Shown piece after piece: positions 41,554 through 50,472 of a stretch of 51,877 nucleotides of DNA. Within the stretch, counting starts at the first letter, position 1, and every line of letters begins with the position of its first letter. Under the pieces are notes generated by a model. That model did no database searches, was not told the origin of the DNA, and worked only from the letters and a program-made list of their open reading frames with translations. The stretch is from Bacillota bacterium (lineage in GTDB: Bacteria > Bacillota > Sulfobacillia > Sulfobacillales > JAIMBI01). The stretch covers positions 1 to 51,877 of the forward strand of contig JAJZWS010000004.1 of the NCBI GenBank assembly GCA_021846565.1, read 5' to 3'. A program made the position numbers and the translations under genes.

Positions 41554-42156
41554 ATGGACCCGTATCAGGTGCTGGAACTCACCCCACCCGTCACGCGGGC
41601 CGAAGTGCGGGCGGCCTACCATCGGCTGGCCCGCCGCTGGCACCCCGACTTTTATGCGGCGCCCGGCCAGGAGCGTGCGCGCCTCTGCGCGGAGGCGGCC
41701 ATGAAGCAGGTGAACGCCGCCTACCGGACCCTCATCACCCAGGCCACCGCCCCGGCGGAGGCGGGCGAGGGTCCGCCCGACCCGCCCCCCCGCCCGGTCG
41801 TGTGCCCGCGGCACGCAGCAGACCGCGTGCACCGCTGTCCCGCGTGTGGGGCGCCGGCGTGCGCCGCGTGCGTCAGGGCGCGCACGTGCCCAGCCTGCCC
41901 CACCCGGGTGGCCACCCCTCGCCGCCGTCCAAAAGAGTGGGGCTCGTACGGTCTGGCGGCAGGTGTTGTGGCAATGCATCAGTTGCACTGGTCGCCACCC
42001 GCCAGCTTGGGAACCGTGGCCGCCTATCTTTCCGTGATGGGCGTGGGGGTGCTGCGGCGCACCCGGGGCTGGGGCCGCCTGCTGTGGCTGCTGATACCTT
42101 ACAGCTTGGTGGCGCTGGGCCTCCTGCGCCTAGCCCAGTCCCTGCGCCGCCGCTGA
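41554..42156 (+). CDS. J-domain membrane protein with zinc-binding segment
   Basis: 200 residues. Residues 1-62 are a J domain (YQVLELTPPVTRAEVRAAYHRLARRWHPD with the HPD motif). About 82-115 hold a Cys/His cluster (VCPRHAADRVHRCPACGAPACAACVRARTCPAC) resembling a B-box or FYVE-like zinc finger. After it come two hydrophobic helices (about 150-195). So it is a membrane-tethered DnaK co-chaperone with a zinc adaptor. ATG 41554 follows GGAAAGG. No DnaK is nearby. Confidence 0.82.
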   Translation: MDPYQVLELTPPVTRAEVRAAYHRLARRWHPDFYAAPGQERARLCAEAAMKQVNAAYRTLITQATAPAEAGEGPPDPPPRPVVCPRHAADRVHRCPACGAPACAACVRARTCPACPTRVATPRRRPKEWGSYGLAAGVVAMHQLHWSPPASLGTVAAYLSVMGVGVLRRTRGWGRLLWLLIPYSLVALGLLRLAQSLRRR

Positions 42157-42362
42157 CCCTGGCCACACCGCGGCCAAGCCTCATCCGAGGTTCCACAGCG
42201 TGCCGCCCACCACGCCCAGAGACCCAGCAGCCCGAGCGCCAGCCCCGCCGTGGCGAGGCGCTCGGGAGAAAGGTCGACGCCTCTGCCCATACTGGCCAGG
42301 ATCAAGAGGCGGAAAAGCCATAGACCCACCGCCACCGGGCTTATCCGCGCTCGGCGTCCCAC
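42099..42362 (-). CDS. Small two-helix membrane protein (possible)
   Basis: 87 residues from GTG 42362, which lies 5 bases after GGGGGAGG, a strong ribosome site. Two hydrophobic helices (VAVGLWLFRLLILAS and ATAGLALGLLGLWAWWAA) are followed by an Arg-rich tail that overlaps the end of the convergent J-domain gene by 58 bases. No family recognised. The ribosome site and helices favour a real gene; the overlap argues for caution. Confidence 0.5.
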   Translation of the reverse strand: MGRRARISPVAVGLWLFRLLILASMGRGVDLSPERLATAGLALGLLGLWAWWAARCGTSDEAWPRCGQGQRRRRDWARRRRPSATKL

Positions 42363-42422
42363 TAGATCCTCCCCCGCGATCCTATGTGGCGGGGCGTGGT
42401 GCTTGCCCACCGGACCGCCAGG

Positions 42423-42632
42423 TCACCGGGGCGTGGGCGCCAGGTTGCGCGAGGCTGGCAGCACCAGGGCGGGGGCAGCGCGCGGGGGGGAGTCCGTCGT
42501 CACGCGCGGGCTGGCCGCCGCACGTGCGGCCGACGGAGCGACAGGCGCCAGCGGTGCCTGATGGTTCAGCAGGCTCACGGTCAGGAGCGCGGCGGACCCT
42601 ACCAGCGTCAGGCGTGCCATCCACTGCTTCAT
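42423..42632 (-). CDS. Small secreted or anchored peptide (possible)
   Basis: 69 residues: MKQWMARLTLVGSAALLTVSLLNHQ is a good signal-peptide or anchor sequence, followed by an Ala/Pro-rich tail. The ribosome site before ATG 42632 is weak (CTGGGGCAG). It may be a real small exported protein or chance. Confidence 0.4.
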   Translation of the reverse strand: MKQWMARLTLVGSAALLTVSLLNHQAPLAPVAPSAARAAASPRVTTDSPPRAAPALVLPASRNLAPTPR

Positions 42633-42761
42633 GGCACGCTGCCCCAGACAGCGATGTGGCAGGCGGCCCGGCGCACCACGGACACCCCCCTTGTTGAATC
42701 AGGGGTAGGTTGTCCCAGCCGCGTCGGGTTATTCCGCTATTAGTAGGGAATGTGTCGTCGG

Positions 42762-43523
42762 CTACTCGCCGGTGGTCACGCGGTACAGCACCGTGGGCAG
42801 CACGGCCAGCATCCCGGTCATGACCCAGAGTCCGCCAAACGCCAGGATGGGGCCCAGCACCGGGACGAACGCCAGCTGGGCCACGATCCAGAACGCCGCC
42901 AAAAGCAGGAGCCCCGTCAGCAAACCAAACCCGAGGGTGGGTCCCCCATGCTGCTGACACCATCGCAAAGCGTCTTGGATGGCGGCCCACGCCCCGGTGT
43001 TGGCCGCTGCCAGCGCTCCCAGTCCGCGAAACGCGATCGTCACGGCGGCCAGGATCGCCAGCACCCACACGGCGAGCGCCAGCGGTCCCAGCACGGGCAC
43101 GCCGCCCACGAGGCTGGCGCCGACGCCCAGAAGGACCACCACCAGCAAGAGTGCCACGCCCGCACCCGTAATGACCAGCCCCCGCCAAAACAGGCGGCGT
43201 CCCACGCTGAAAAAATAGAGAAAACTGCGGCGTCCCTCGCTCCCCAGCGACTCGGCCGCGCCTCCGTACAAACCGGCGACGCGAAACGGCGTCACGATCA
43301 GGAGAACCGTGGCCAGAAACAACCCTAACCGCAACAGGGCCCCCGGCGCGAGGGTCAGGGGCGCCGCCTGACCGGACAGCAAATGCGCGGGGTTCGTGAG
43401 GCTCTTGGGCAGGTCATGCGCTAAGCGGGCGGTGTACACCGACACCACCACCAGCGAAATCAGCAAATCCCAAAACACTAGGTTGAAAACTGGCGGCGTC
43501 CGCCACAGCCGGCGCCACGCCAC
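42762..43523 (-). CDS. Polytopic membrane protein, function unknown
   Basis: 253 residues with about six hydrophobic helices (VFWDLLISLVVVSVYTARL, LGLFLATVLLIVTPFRVAG, LVITGAGVALLLVVVLLG and others) and a central loop YFFSVGRRLFWRG. The arrangement resembles DUF4013/YesL-like integral membrane proteins of Firmicutes, but I cannot assign it. GTG 43523 follows a CGGAG. It is downstream of the histidine kinase gene, 132 bases away on the same strand. Confidence 0.72.
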   Translation of the reverse strand: MAWRRLWRTPPVFNLVFWDLLISLVVVSVYTARLAHDLPKSLTNPAHLLSGQAAPLTLAPGALLRLGLFLATVLLIVTPFRVAGLYGGAAESLGSEGRRSFLYFFSVGRRLFWRGLVITGAGVALLLVVVLLGVGASLVGGVPVLGPLALAVWVLAILAAVTIAFRGLGALAAANTGAWAAIQDALRWCQQHGGPTLGFGLLTGLLLLAAFWIVAQLAFVPVLGPILAFGGLWVMTGMLAVLPTVLYRVTTGE

Positions 43524-43655
43524 TCGGATAACTCCGACGCTTAACGTCCCCGTGATCCCCCTTGTCCGTGTGTGCGTCCCATTGTATCAGGTGCAGCAGG
43601 TGAAGGCGGGGCCCGGGAATGTCGGGGAGCAGCGGGCAGTCGCCGTGGGCGAGCC

Positions 43656-44621
43656 TCACGGCGGCGGCTCGGCCGCAGGCAGGCGAAGGCGAAACTTCGC
43701 GCCGGTGGCGCCGGGCACCAGTGCCACTTCGCCGCCGTGGCGTTCCACCACGTCGGCCACCAGCGAGAGCCCCAACCCGTGCCCGTCGGGTTTGGTGGAT
43801 ACGTAGGGCTGAAACAGCCGGTCGGCCACATCGTGCGCCACCCCGGCCCCGGTATCCGCCACCCAGATTTCTGCCCAGTGGTCCAGCCTGAGACACCTGA
43901 GGCCCAGCCGACCGCCGGTGGGCATCGCCTCCAACGCGTTTTTGACCAGGTTGGCCAGGGCGGTTTCCAACTGCGGCGCATCCCCTACCACATAGACGGA
44001 CCGTGCCTCGACGACTGTGTGCACCCCCCGGGCGGCGGCCGCCGCCTCATAACGTCGGAGCACCCGCATCACGACGTCCGCCACATCCACCAGCGCCCGG
44101 CTGGAAGGCCGGCCAGCCGTCAGAAAGTCTTCGAGCCGCTCGTCCACCCGCCGTACCTCGTCCAGCACGAGCGCCGACACCTCATCTTCGCCGCGGTGGC
44201 CCAGCAGTTCCGCGTACCCCGCAATCAACATCAAGGGATTGCGCACCTCGTGCGCGAGGCTCAACAGCTCCGCGCGCTGGTGCTGCTGGCTCACCAGCAT
44301 GCGGTGTACATCCGCCGCCAGCGCCAAAAGCGCCCCCAGCAGCGGGTGCATCTTGTCGGGCGGCACCGAGAGGCCCAGGACGGCGCCGTCCGGCTGGCGA
44401 ATGAGCAGATGCACACCATGGGGCGTCCGCCGGCGGTGAATCTGGGCCGTGGCGACCGGGTTGTCCAGCGGCACGGGGTCCACGAGCCCCCCCGCTTCCG
44501 CCACCACCACCAGTGGATCGCCATAAGCCACCAGGACGCGGTGTGGGGTATCCCCCAAGTGACGGTGGACCGCGTCCACCCACTGCCGGGCCGCCTCGCT
44601 TGGGGCCCGGTGGGCAATCAC
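43656..44621 (-). CDS. Soluble sensor histidine kinase, coupled to hutU
   Basis: 321 residues without any transmembrane helix. The first 105 residues form a GAF/PAS-like alpha-beta input domain. His124 lies in the H-box [19 protein letters not shown]; the ATPase has the N-box [10 protein letters not shown]1 VADTGAGV and G2 GHGLGLSLV. The arrangement is close to the sporulation-type/NtrB-like soluble kinases. The GTG at 44621 overlaps the hutU stop as GTGA, so it is translated from the same messenger. No response regulator is nearby. The signal might be histidine or urocanate status; that is inference. Confidence 0.88.
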   Translation of the reverse strand: MIAHRAPSEAARQWVDAVHRHLGDTPHRVLVAYGDPLVVVAEAGGLVDPVPLDNPVATAQIHRRRTPHGVHLLIRQPDGAVLGLSVPPDKMHPLLGALLALAADVHRMLVSQQHQRAELLSLAHEVRNPLMLIAGYAELLGHRGEDEVSALVLDEVRRVDERLEDFLTAGRPSSRALVDVADVVMRVLRRYEAAAAARGVHTVVEARSVYVVGDAPQLETALANLVKNALEAMPTGGRLGLRCLRLDHWAEIWVADTGAGVAHDVADRLFQPYVSTKPDGHGLGLSLVADVVERHGGEVALVPGATGAKFRLRLPAAEPPP

Positions 44622-46330
44622 AGGGTGCGCCCCGGAATTTTCACGCCGCGCTGGCGGGCAATCGCGAGCGCCTTGTCGTACCCAGCGTCCACGTGGCGAG
44701 CCACGCCCATGCCCGGATCGGTAGTGAGCACGTGCTGCAGGCGCCAATCCGCCTCGGAGCTGCCATCGGCCACCACCACCATGCCCGCGTGGATCGCATA
44801 ACCCATCCCCACGCCTCCGCCGTGATGAACGGACACCCAACTGGCTCCGGCCGCCGTGTTGACCAGCGCATTCAAGATCGGCCAGTCGGCAATCGCGTCG
44901 CTGCCGTCTTTCATCGCCTCCGTCTCGCGGTAGGGTGACGCCACCGATCCTGCATCCAAATGATCTCGGCCAATCACGATGGGCCCTTTGAGCTCGCCTC
45001 GCCGTACCAACGCGTTCATGGCCAGCCCAAATCGCGCCCGCTCGCCGTACCCCAGCCAGCAGATGCGGGCCGGGAGCCCCTGAAACTGAATGCGCTCCTG
45101 GGCCATGTGGATCCAGCGAGTGAGACGCGGATCCTCGCCAAACAACTCCAGCGCCAGCCGGTCCGTCCGATAAATGTCTTCCGGGTCGCCGGAGAGGGCC
45201 ACCCACCGAAACGGTCCGCGCCCCTCCTCAAACTGCGGCCGGATAAAGGCGGGCACAAAGCCGGGATAGTCAAACGCCTGGGTCTCGCCGGCCTCCCGGG
45301 CAAACTGGCGCAGATTGTTGCCGTAATCAAACACGACCGCCCCGGCCGCCTGGAACGCCAGCATGGCATGCACGTGCTGCGCCATCCCCGCTTTGGCCGC
45401 CACCACGTAGGCCGCGGGATCGTGTTCGCGCCAGCGGGCCGCCTCGGGAAGCGACACGCCTGGCGGGATATAGCCGTTCAGGGGATCGTGGGCCGAGGTT
45501 TGATCCGTGACCACGTCCGGCCGAAAGCCCTGGGCATAGAGGGCGGGCAGCACCTCCGCGGCGTTCCCCACCACGCCCACCGATCGCGCCTGGCCCGCCG
45601 CGCGCGCGGCATTCACGCGCTCCACGGCATCGGGCAGGCTGCCCGCCGCCTCGTCCAGATACCCGGTCTCCAAGCGCCGGCGGATGCGTTCGGGGTCCAC
45701 CTCCACCACCAGCGCCACGCCCCCGTTCATGGTCACGGCCAGCGGCTGCGCGCCCCCCATGCCGCCCAGTCCCGCCGTCAGCACCACCCGCCCTGCGAGT
45801 GACCCGCCGAAGTGCTGCGCCGCCAGCTCCGCCAGCGTCTCGTACGTACCCTGCACGATGCCCTGGGTCCCGATGTAAATCCACGACCCGGCCGTCATCT
45901 GCCCAAACATCGTGAGACCCTTTTGCTCCAGATCCCAAAAATGCTCCCAGGTGGCCCAGGCCGGCACCAAGAGCGAGTTGGCCAACAGCACCCGTGGGGC
46001 GTGGCGGTGGGTATCAAACACCGCCACCGGCTTGCCGCTTTGAATCAGCAAGGTTTCCTCGTCGCCCAGCTGCGTCAAGGCCGCGACAATGTTCCAGAAG
46101 TCCGGCCAGGTGCGGGCGGCCTTGCCCCGTCCCCCGTAAACCACCAGGTCCTCGGGCCGCTCGGCCACCGACGGGTCCAGGTTGTTCAAGAGCATGCGCA
46201 GCGCCGCCTCCTGCGGCCACCCCTGGCAATGCAGCTGAGCCCCCCTATACGCTCCCTTCACCCCCGGATCCATGTCGCGAAATTTTTCGTGGCTCGCCCA
46301 CGCAGGGCGTTCCGCTGACCATTGGGGCAC
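44618..46330 (-). CDS. hutU: Urocanate hydratase
   Basis: 570 residues, full length. [14 protein letters not shown] (NAD+ binding), [25 protein letters not shown], and the catalytic-Cys region [14 protein letters not shown] are all present, followed by the [13 protein letters not shown] and [11 protein letters not shown] motifs. It converts urocanate to imidazolonepropionate, the second step of histidine breakdown. GTG 46330 follows GAGGGTC. hutH, hutI and hutG are not in the window. It is divergent from a nitrilase-family gene across a 190-base region with two palindromes. Confidence 0.95.
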   Translation of the reverse strand: MPQWSAERPAWASHEKFRDMDPGVKGAYRGAQLHCQGWPQEAALRMLLNNLDPSVAERPEDLVVYGGRGKAARTWPDFWNIVAALTQLGDEETLLIQSGKPVAVFDTHRHAPRVLLANSLLVPAWATWEHFWDLEQKGLTMFGQMTAGSWIYIGTQGIVQGTYETLAELAAQHFGGSLAGRVVLTAGLGGMGGAQPLAVTMNGGVALVVEVDPERIRRRLETGYLDEAAGSLPDAVERVNAARAAGQARSVGVVGNAAEVLPALYAQGFRPDVVTDQTSAHDPLNGYIPPGVSLPEAARWREHDPAAYVVAAKAGMAQHVHAMLAFQAAGAVVFDYGNNLRQFAREAGETQAFDYPGFVPAFIRPQFEEGRGPFRWVALSGDPEDIYRTDRLALELFGEDPRLTRWIHMAQERIQFQGLPARICWLGYGERARFGLAMNALVRRGELKGPIVIGRDHLDAGSVASPYRETEAMKDGSDAIADWPILNALVNTAAGASWVSVHHGGGVGMGYAIHAGMVVVADGSSEADWRLQHVLTTDPGMGVARHVDAGYDKALAIARQRGVKIPGRTL

Positions 46331-46350
46331 CGTGACCCTCCCTTTCTATG

Positions 46351-46402
46351 CCGACCGCAAATGTGGTCGGTCCGTAAACTTTTCGGCACGTAAACGATCG
46401 TT
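46351..46402. promoter_or_regulatory. Inverted repeats in the hutU/nitrilase promoter region
   Basis: CCGACC-8 bases-GGTCGG (46351-46370) and the palindrome AACGATCGTT (46393-46402) lie in the divergent intergenic region, 21 and 63 bases upstream of the hutU start. Both have the symmetry of operator half-sites. Which regulator binds is unknown. Confidence 0.5.
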
Positions 46403-46519
46403 CGACTCATGCCGGCGCAGTCCTTCTCCCGGGCCGCGCAGGATCCTGTCACCAGCCGGCGAATATGAGGCCGCATTGGCAGGCCGCATGGCGTCGCAAG
46501 GCGGTCGCAAGGAGGTCGC

Positions 46520-47560
46520 ATGATGACCAAGCCACTCGCCGTGGCCCCAGTGGACTTGTTTGCGGTGCAACCGTTCATGACTCTGGAGGATTACCGGGAC
46601 CCCGACGCGTTTGCCGACCACCTGGGACGCCTGGGCGCGCCCGTGGCCAACCGCGCGCACGAGGCGGCGCTGGTGGTGTTCCCGGAAGACGTGGCGACAT
46701 TCCTCGCCCTGGCAGCGGCGCCCGCCGGTCTCGACCAAGTGGCCACCTTGGACGACGCATTTAATCTCTTGGGGCGCCGCTTCCTGCCGCAACTGTTGTG
46801 GACTCGGGCGCGTCATCGGGCCGGCTCGATGGAGGCGGCGTTTTTCACGACTGCAGCGCCGTCCGTCTATCGCGCCTGGTACCGCACCTTTTCGCGTCTG
46901 GCCCAGCGCTGGGGCGCCACGGTGGTGGCGGGGTCTGCACTCATACCCGCCAACGCTTTGGGTTACGACTCGGAGGCGTACCGCCCACGTGACGCGCAGG
47001 TCCTGAACCTGTGCCTCACCTTTGGCCCGGATGGCCGGGTCTGGGACCACACGGGCAAGGTCAACCTGGTGCCCACCCAGGAGGATCGCCTGCATCTCGC
47101 ACCCGATGTGAAGCCGCGCTCCGTCTACTCGGTCGGCCCCCACACCGTGGGCACGGCCATCTGCTACGACGCCTTTCATGTGGCCCACACCTCGCATGAA
47201 CCAAGGTTCGCGGGGCAGGTGCCGGCTCTGGCCGCCTTGGGCGCCACCATCATCGCTCAACCCTCCGCCAATCCTTGGTGGTGGGACCAGCCTTGGCCCC
47301 TTGACCGCTCGCCGTCCGGCCCGCGGCTCAGGCGCGAGCAGTGGATGGACGAAGGGCTTCTCGCCGCTATGCAGGCGGCGCCCTCCATCCGCGCCGGGGT
47401 TAATCCCCAGCTTCTGGCCCGCCTCTGGGACGTGCACTTTGACGGCCGCAGCATGATTCTCGCGCGACAGGACGGCACAGTAGAGGTCATGGCCCACGCT
47501 CCCCGCTCGGATGCGCATCCGGATTCCGAAGCGCTCATCCACTGGTCATTGACATTATAA
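46520..47560 (+). CDS. Carbon-nitrogen hydrolase (nitrilase superfamily), catalytically intact
   Basis: 346 residues with the Glu-Lys-Cys triad: Glu56 (VVFPEDVA), Lys180 (DHTGKVNLVP) and Cys215 (GTAICYDAF). The fold layout is right but the protein is longer than the usual 270-300 residues, with an inserted segment between Glu and Lys. It hydrolyses an amide, carbamoyl or nitrile C-N bond; the exact substrate is unknown. ATG 46520 follows AAGGAGG by 4 bases; ATG 46523 gives better spacing. It is divergent from hutU and 37 bases upstream of the fusion gene. Confidence 0.85.
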   Translation: MMTKPLAVAPVDLFAVQPFMTLEDYRDPDAFADHLGRLGAPVANRAHEAALVVFPEDVATFLALAAAPAGLDQVATLDDAFNLLGRRFLPQLLWTRARHRAGSMEAAFFTTAAPSVYRAWYRTFSRLAQRWGATVVAGSALIPANALGYDSEAYRPRDAQVLNLCLTFGPDGRVWDHTGKVNLVPTQEDRLHLAPDVKPRSVYSVGPHTVGTAICYDAFHVAHTSHEPRFAGQVPALAALGATIIAQPSANPWWWDQPWPLDRSPSGPRLRREQWMDEGLLAAMQAAPSIRAGVNPQLLARLWDVHFDGRSMILARQDGTVEVMAHAPRSDAHPDSEALIHWSLTL

Positions 47561-47597
47561 CCGATTTCCACCAGTCTGTGGAACAGGAGGTGGCAGC

Positions 47598-49091
47598 TTG
47601 ACGCCCCGCGTGGCCATCAGTCAGGCCCCCTATGACCGTGACGCGACGGCGGCGCTTGCGCGGGCGGTCAGCCAAATGCACCGGGCCCGTGAGTTGGGAG
47701 CGGAGCTCATCGTGTTTCCCGAGTGGTCGTTGGGGTTGAACCCGCCCGAGCCCATGCCCAGCCGAGCCATCCGCGTCTTGGCCGATGCCGCCCGCGTGCT
47801 GTCTCTGGGGGTGGTCACCGGCACGCTGCGGGTGCTGGACCCGGCCACCAATGCCAAGCAGCAGCGGGCCTTGGTGCTTGATCAAGACGGCACGGTCCTG
47901 GGCAGCCAGGCAAAGTGCGACTTGGACCCGCCCGAACGCCCCTGGTTCGAGGCGGGCGAGGGCATTGAACCGATCGCCTCCCGCTGGGGCCGGCTGGTGC
48001 TGCTCCTGGGGCCCGACGCGCAGTCCGACCGGCGGTGGGCCGAGTGCCGCCGTGCCGGGCCTGCCCTGGTGGTGATGGCCTCGGTCGCCCGCACGCCGGC
48101 CGAGCACCGCGCGTTGGAAGACGTGGCACTGGCGCAGAGCCTCAACTCCAATGCGCTCATGGTGTTGGCGCCGCTGCTGGGACGCTTCGGCGGGGTGGCC
48201 CACGTGGGGGCCGCTCAAGGATTTCTCCGGGGGCGCGCGCTCACGGCTCCCGCCCCGGACGATGTCGTGCTGGCGAGCGGTGGCGACGCGGCCCACGTGG
48301 AATTGGGCGTGCTGGATGCCTGCTCGTGGGCCCCCTCGCACACCACGGCGCTGGCGGAAGTGGCACTGGCGCCCGAAGATCTGAGGCAGCCGGTGGCGGA
48401 ACGTCGGGTCCTCGTCGATTGGGCTGCGCTGGACTCGCCCGATCCGTTGGCGGGTGGCCGTGCCCTCCTCAAAATGGCTGAGGACAGCCCGCGCCTGGCG
48501 GCGCTGGCGCCGGCCCACCCGGATCATCCTCGGGCGCTGGAGTCGCTGTTGGCCGAAGGCGCCGCAGGCGCCTTTGCGTGGCCCGCCCTAGCCGGGCGCC
48601 GGGCCGACGACCCTGCGGTGCGCGTCCTGATGGGCCTCCTGGCCCGCTACCACCGCCCGCTCGTGGTCCGGGTCGGCCCCGGGCCGGCCCCGCTGGTGCT
48701 CTCCCACCCCGAAGACTGGGACGAGGCGTTGCTCGGGCACCCCGACGTGCCGGTGGTGCTGGTGTCGGCCGGCGTGCGGGCGCCCTTTCTGGACGAGGCG
48801 CTCACCCTGGCCGCGTATCGCCCCAACGTCTGGCTGGAGCTGTCCCGCGCTCCGCGGGCCTTTTGGGTGGAGGCGCGGGCGACGTTGGGCAGTGGACGCC
48901 TGCTGTTTGGGTCCGGCGGCGTGCCCGGGGCCTTTGCCCCCGAGTGGGCCCGCTTTCAAAGGTGGCGCGATGAGATGGGACTCGGTCCCGACGAGGCGTC
49001 GGCTGTGGCCGCCGACAATGCCCGGACCCTCTTCTTCCCGTTGCGCCCGCGTGACCTGTTGGCGGCCCCTGCAGAGGTTGGACGCGTCTGA
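47598..49091 (+). CDS. Nitrilase-like plus amidohydrolase-like fusion, catalytic residues missing
   Basis: 497 residues. Residues 1-260 follow the nitrilase fold (RVAISQAPYDRDATAALARAV; Glu42 in FPEW; Lys106 in QAKCDL), but at the nucleophile position the strand reads LVLLLGPDAQ with Gly138 for Cys. Residues 270-497 follow an amidohydrolase-2 TIM barrel (VDWAAL start, RPLVVRVG, VPVVLVSAGV, YRPNVWLELS, RLLFGSGG, ADNARTLF). Yet the five metal-ligand positions read Trp275, Ala277, Arg358, Ser390 and Gly440 instead of His, His, His, His, Asp. TTG 47598 follows CAGGAGG by 7 bases. Probably non-enzymatic; operon with the intact nitrilase. Confidence 0.75.
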   Translation: MTPRVAISQAPYDRDATAALARAVSQMHRARELGAELIVFPEWSLGLNPPEPMPSRAIRVLADAARVLSLGVVTGTLRVLDPATNAKQQRALVLDQDGTVLGSQAKCDLDPPERPWFEAGEGIEPIASRWGRLVLLLGPDAQSDRRWAECRRAGPALVVMASVARTPAEHRALEDVALAQSLNSNALMVLAPLLGRFGGVAHVGAAQGFLRGRALTAPAPDDVVLASGGDAAHVELGVLDACSWAPSHTTALAEVALAPEDLRQPVAERRVLVDWAALDSPDPLAGGRALLKMAEDSPRLAALAPAHPDHPRALESLLAEGAAGAFAWPALAGRRADDPAVRVLMGLLARYHRPLVVRVGPGPAPLVLSHPEDWDEALLGHPDVPVVLVSAGVRAPFLDEALTLAAYRPNVWLELSRAPRAFWVEARATLGSGRLLFGSGGVPGAFAPEWARFQRWRDEMGLGPDEASAVAADNARTLFFPLRPRDLLAAPAEVGRV

Positions 49092-49155
49092 TACACTACG
49101 GAGCAAGATTCAAGATTGATGCAGGTCGCGTGGGCGGCGCTCAAGGAGTGTGTCG

Positions 49156-50472
49156 ATGACGAGGTCCGACGAGCCGGGGTCCCCGCCGGGTCGCCCGGCG
49201 GTTGCCGAGGCGCCGGCGCGCGGCATTCTCAATCCGCCTGCCCGTCCGATGGATGCGCTGGGGTGGCTGTCGCTGGCGGCGCTGTCGGGTTGGCTCATCT
49301 GGGCCGCCTTCCGCATGATTCCCCCTCAGCTCTGGCACCAGGGGTTCCAGGCGCATCGCCTGGCGGCCAGCTACTCGACTTGGAGCATGCCCAGCATGGC
49401 CTACTCCGACGTCATCTGGCTGTATCGGACGCATGTGCTGTATCTGCATCTTCTCCCATATCTGGTGAACCGCATCGAATATCCGGTCATCATGGGCTGG
49501 TTCATGTACGTGATGTCGTGGCTGCCGGGCCCGCTCGCCTACTGGATTGGCACGGTGGCCGTGCTGGCCGCGTGCGCCATCGCCACATTTTTCATGCTGC
49601 GCCGCATTGCCCCGCGCACGTACTGGGCGTGGGCGCTCTCGCCGCTCTGGCTCCCGTACGCCTTTCTGAACTGGGACCTCTTGGGCATCGCGCCTTTGGT
49701 GGCGGCTTGGTGGTGCTTTCGCCGCGAACGCTGGGTCTGGTCCGGCGTGTGGCTGGGCATTGGCGTCGCCGTCAAGTTCTTCCCCATCGCGATGTGGCCC
49801 TTCATGGCGGCAGCGCTGTGGGCTCGTGGCAGGCGGCAGGATGCCTGGCGCTTCACCTGGGCCGCCGTCATCTCGGTGGTAGGTTTGAACCTCCCGATGG
49901 CCATCGCCAACTTTCAGAACTGGTCCTGGTTCTTCACGTTCAACGCCGGGCGTCCGGTGGGCGGCGACGCGTGGGTGTTCATTCTCCCCGCCCTGAGCAA
50001 GCTCACGTCCACGCTCGTGGTGGATGGTCTGTCCTTCCTGATCCTTGGTGCTGTGGCCCTCCTGGCCCTATGGGCCACGCTGAAGGGAGCCGACCCGGCG
50101 AAAACCGCCGCCCTCGCCTTTGTGGTCTGGATGGTGGTCAACAAAGTGTTCTCGCCCCAGTACATGATCTGGGTGCTCACGATGGCGTCGGTCGCCGAGT
50201 GGCCCATCTGGAGCCTCGTGGCCATCACGCTGGGCGGCTTGTCCGACTGGTGGAACTCCTTTGGCGTCCTCGGGTACGGCGACCGCCATGTCTACCCGCT
50301 GTTTCTCCCGTACAGCCCCGCCCTGTACTTCCGCGTGCTGGGCTTTCGCTACGTGACCCTCCTGGCCGCCACCGCCGCGGGCGCGCTCGCGGTGTGGCGC
50401 CGGCCCCCGGGTGATCCGACGGCGCGCGGGGCTGTCGCCGGAGCGCGCCGGCCGCGGGCGGCGGGCCCGTGA
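49156..50472 (+). CDS. GT87-like polytopic membrane glycosyltransferase
   Basis: 438 residues, about 10-12 hydrophobic helices. The segment LNWDLLGIAPLVAAWWCFRR and WSGVWLGIGVAVKFFPIAMWPFM (K-F-P motif), then NKVFSPQYMIWVL, is the recurring pattern of DUF2029/GT87 mannosyltransferase-like proteins that use polyprenyl-phosphate sugar donors. The ATG at 49156 is 7 bases from AAGGAG. Residues 1-33 are a polar, Pro-rich N-terminal tail. Probable role in envelope glycolipid or polysaccharide synthesis; the GTGA overlap with the HNH gene is odd for that job. Confidence 0.8.
   Translation: MTRSDEPGSPPGRPAVAEAPARGILNPPARPMDALGWLSLAALSGWLIWAAFRMIPPQLWHQGFQAHRLAASYSTWSMPSMAYSDVIWLYRTHVLYLHLLPYLVNRIEYPVIMGWFMYVMSWLPGPLAYWIGTVAVLAACAIATFFMLRRIAPRTYWAWALSPLWLPYAFLNWDLLGIAPLVAAWWCFRRERWVWSGVWLGIGVAVKFFPIAMWPFMAAALWARGRRQDAWRFTWAAVISVVGLNLPMAIANFQNWSWFFTFNAGRPVGGDAWVFILPALSKLTSTLVVDGLSFLILGAVALLALWATLKGADPAKTAALAFVVWMVVNKVFSPQYMIWVLTMASVAEWPIWSLVAITLGGLSDWWNSFGVLGYGDRHVYPLFLPYSPALYFRVLGFRYVTLLAATAAGALAVWRRPPGDPTARGAVAGARRPRAAGP

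Noticed and set aside
46485-46520. Tandem copies of GTCGCAAGG-like sequence before the nitrilase gene as a CRISPR or regulatory repeat
   Set aside because: Only about three imperfect copies of roughly 10 bases, one of which is the ribosome binding site; chance duplication is enough. No CRISPR array is seen anywhere in the window.
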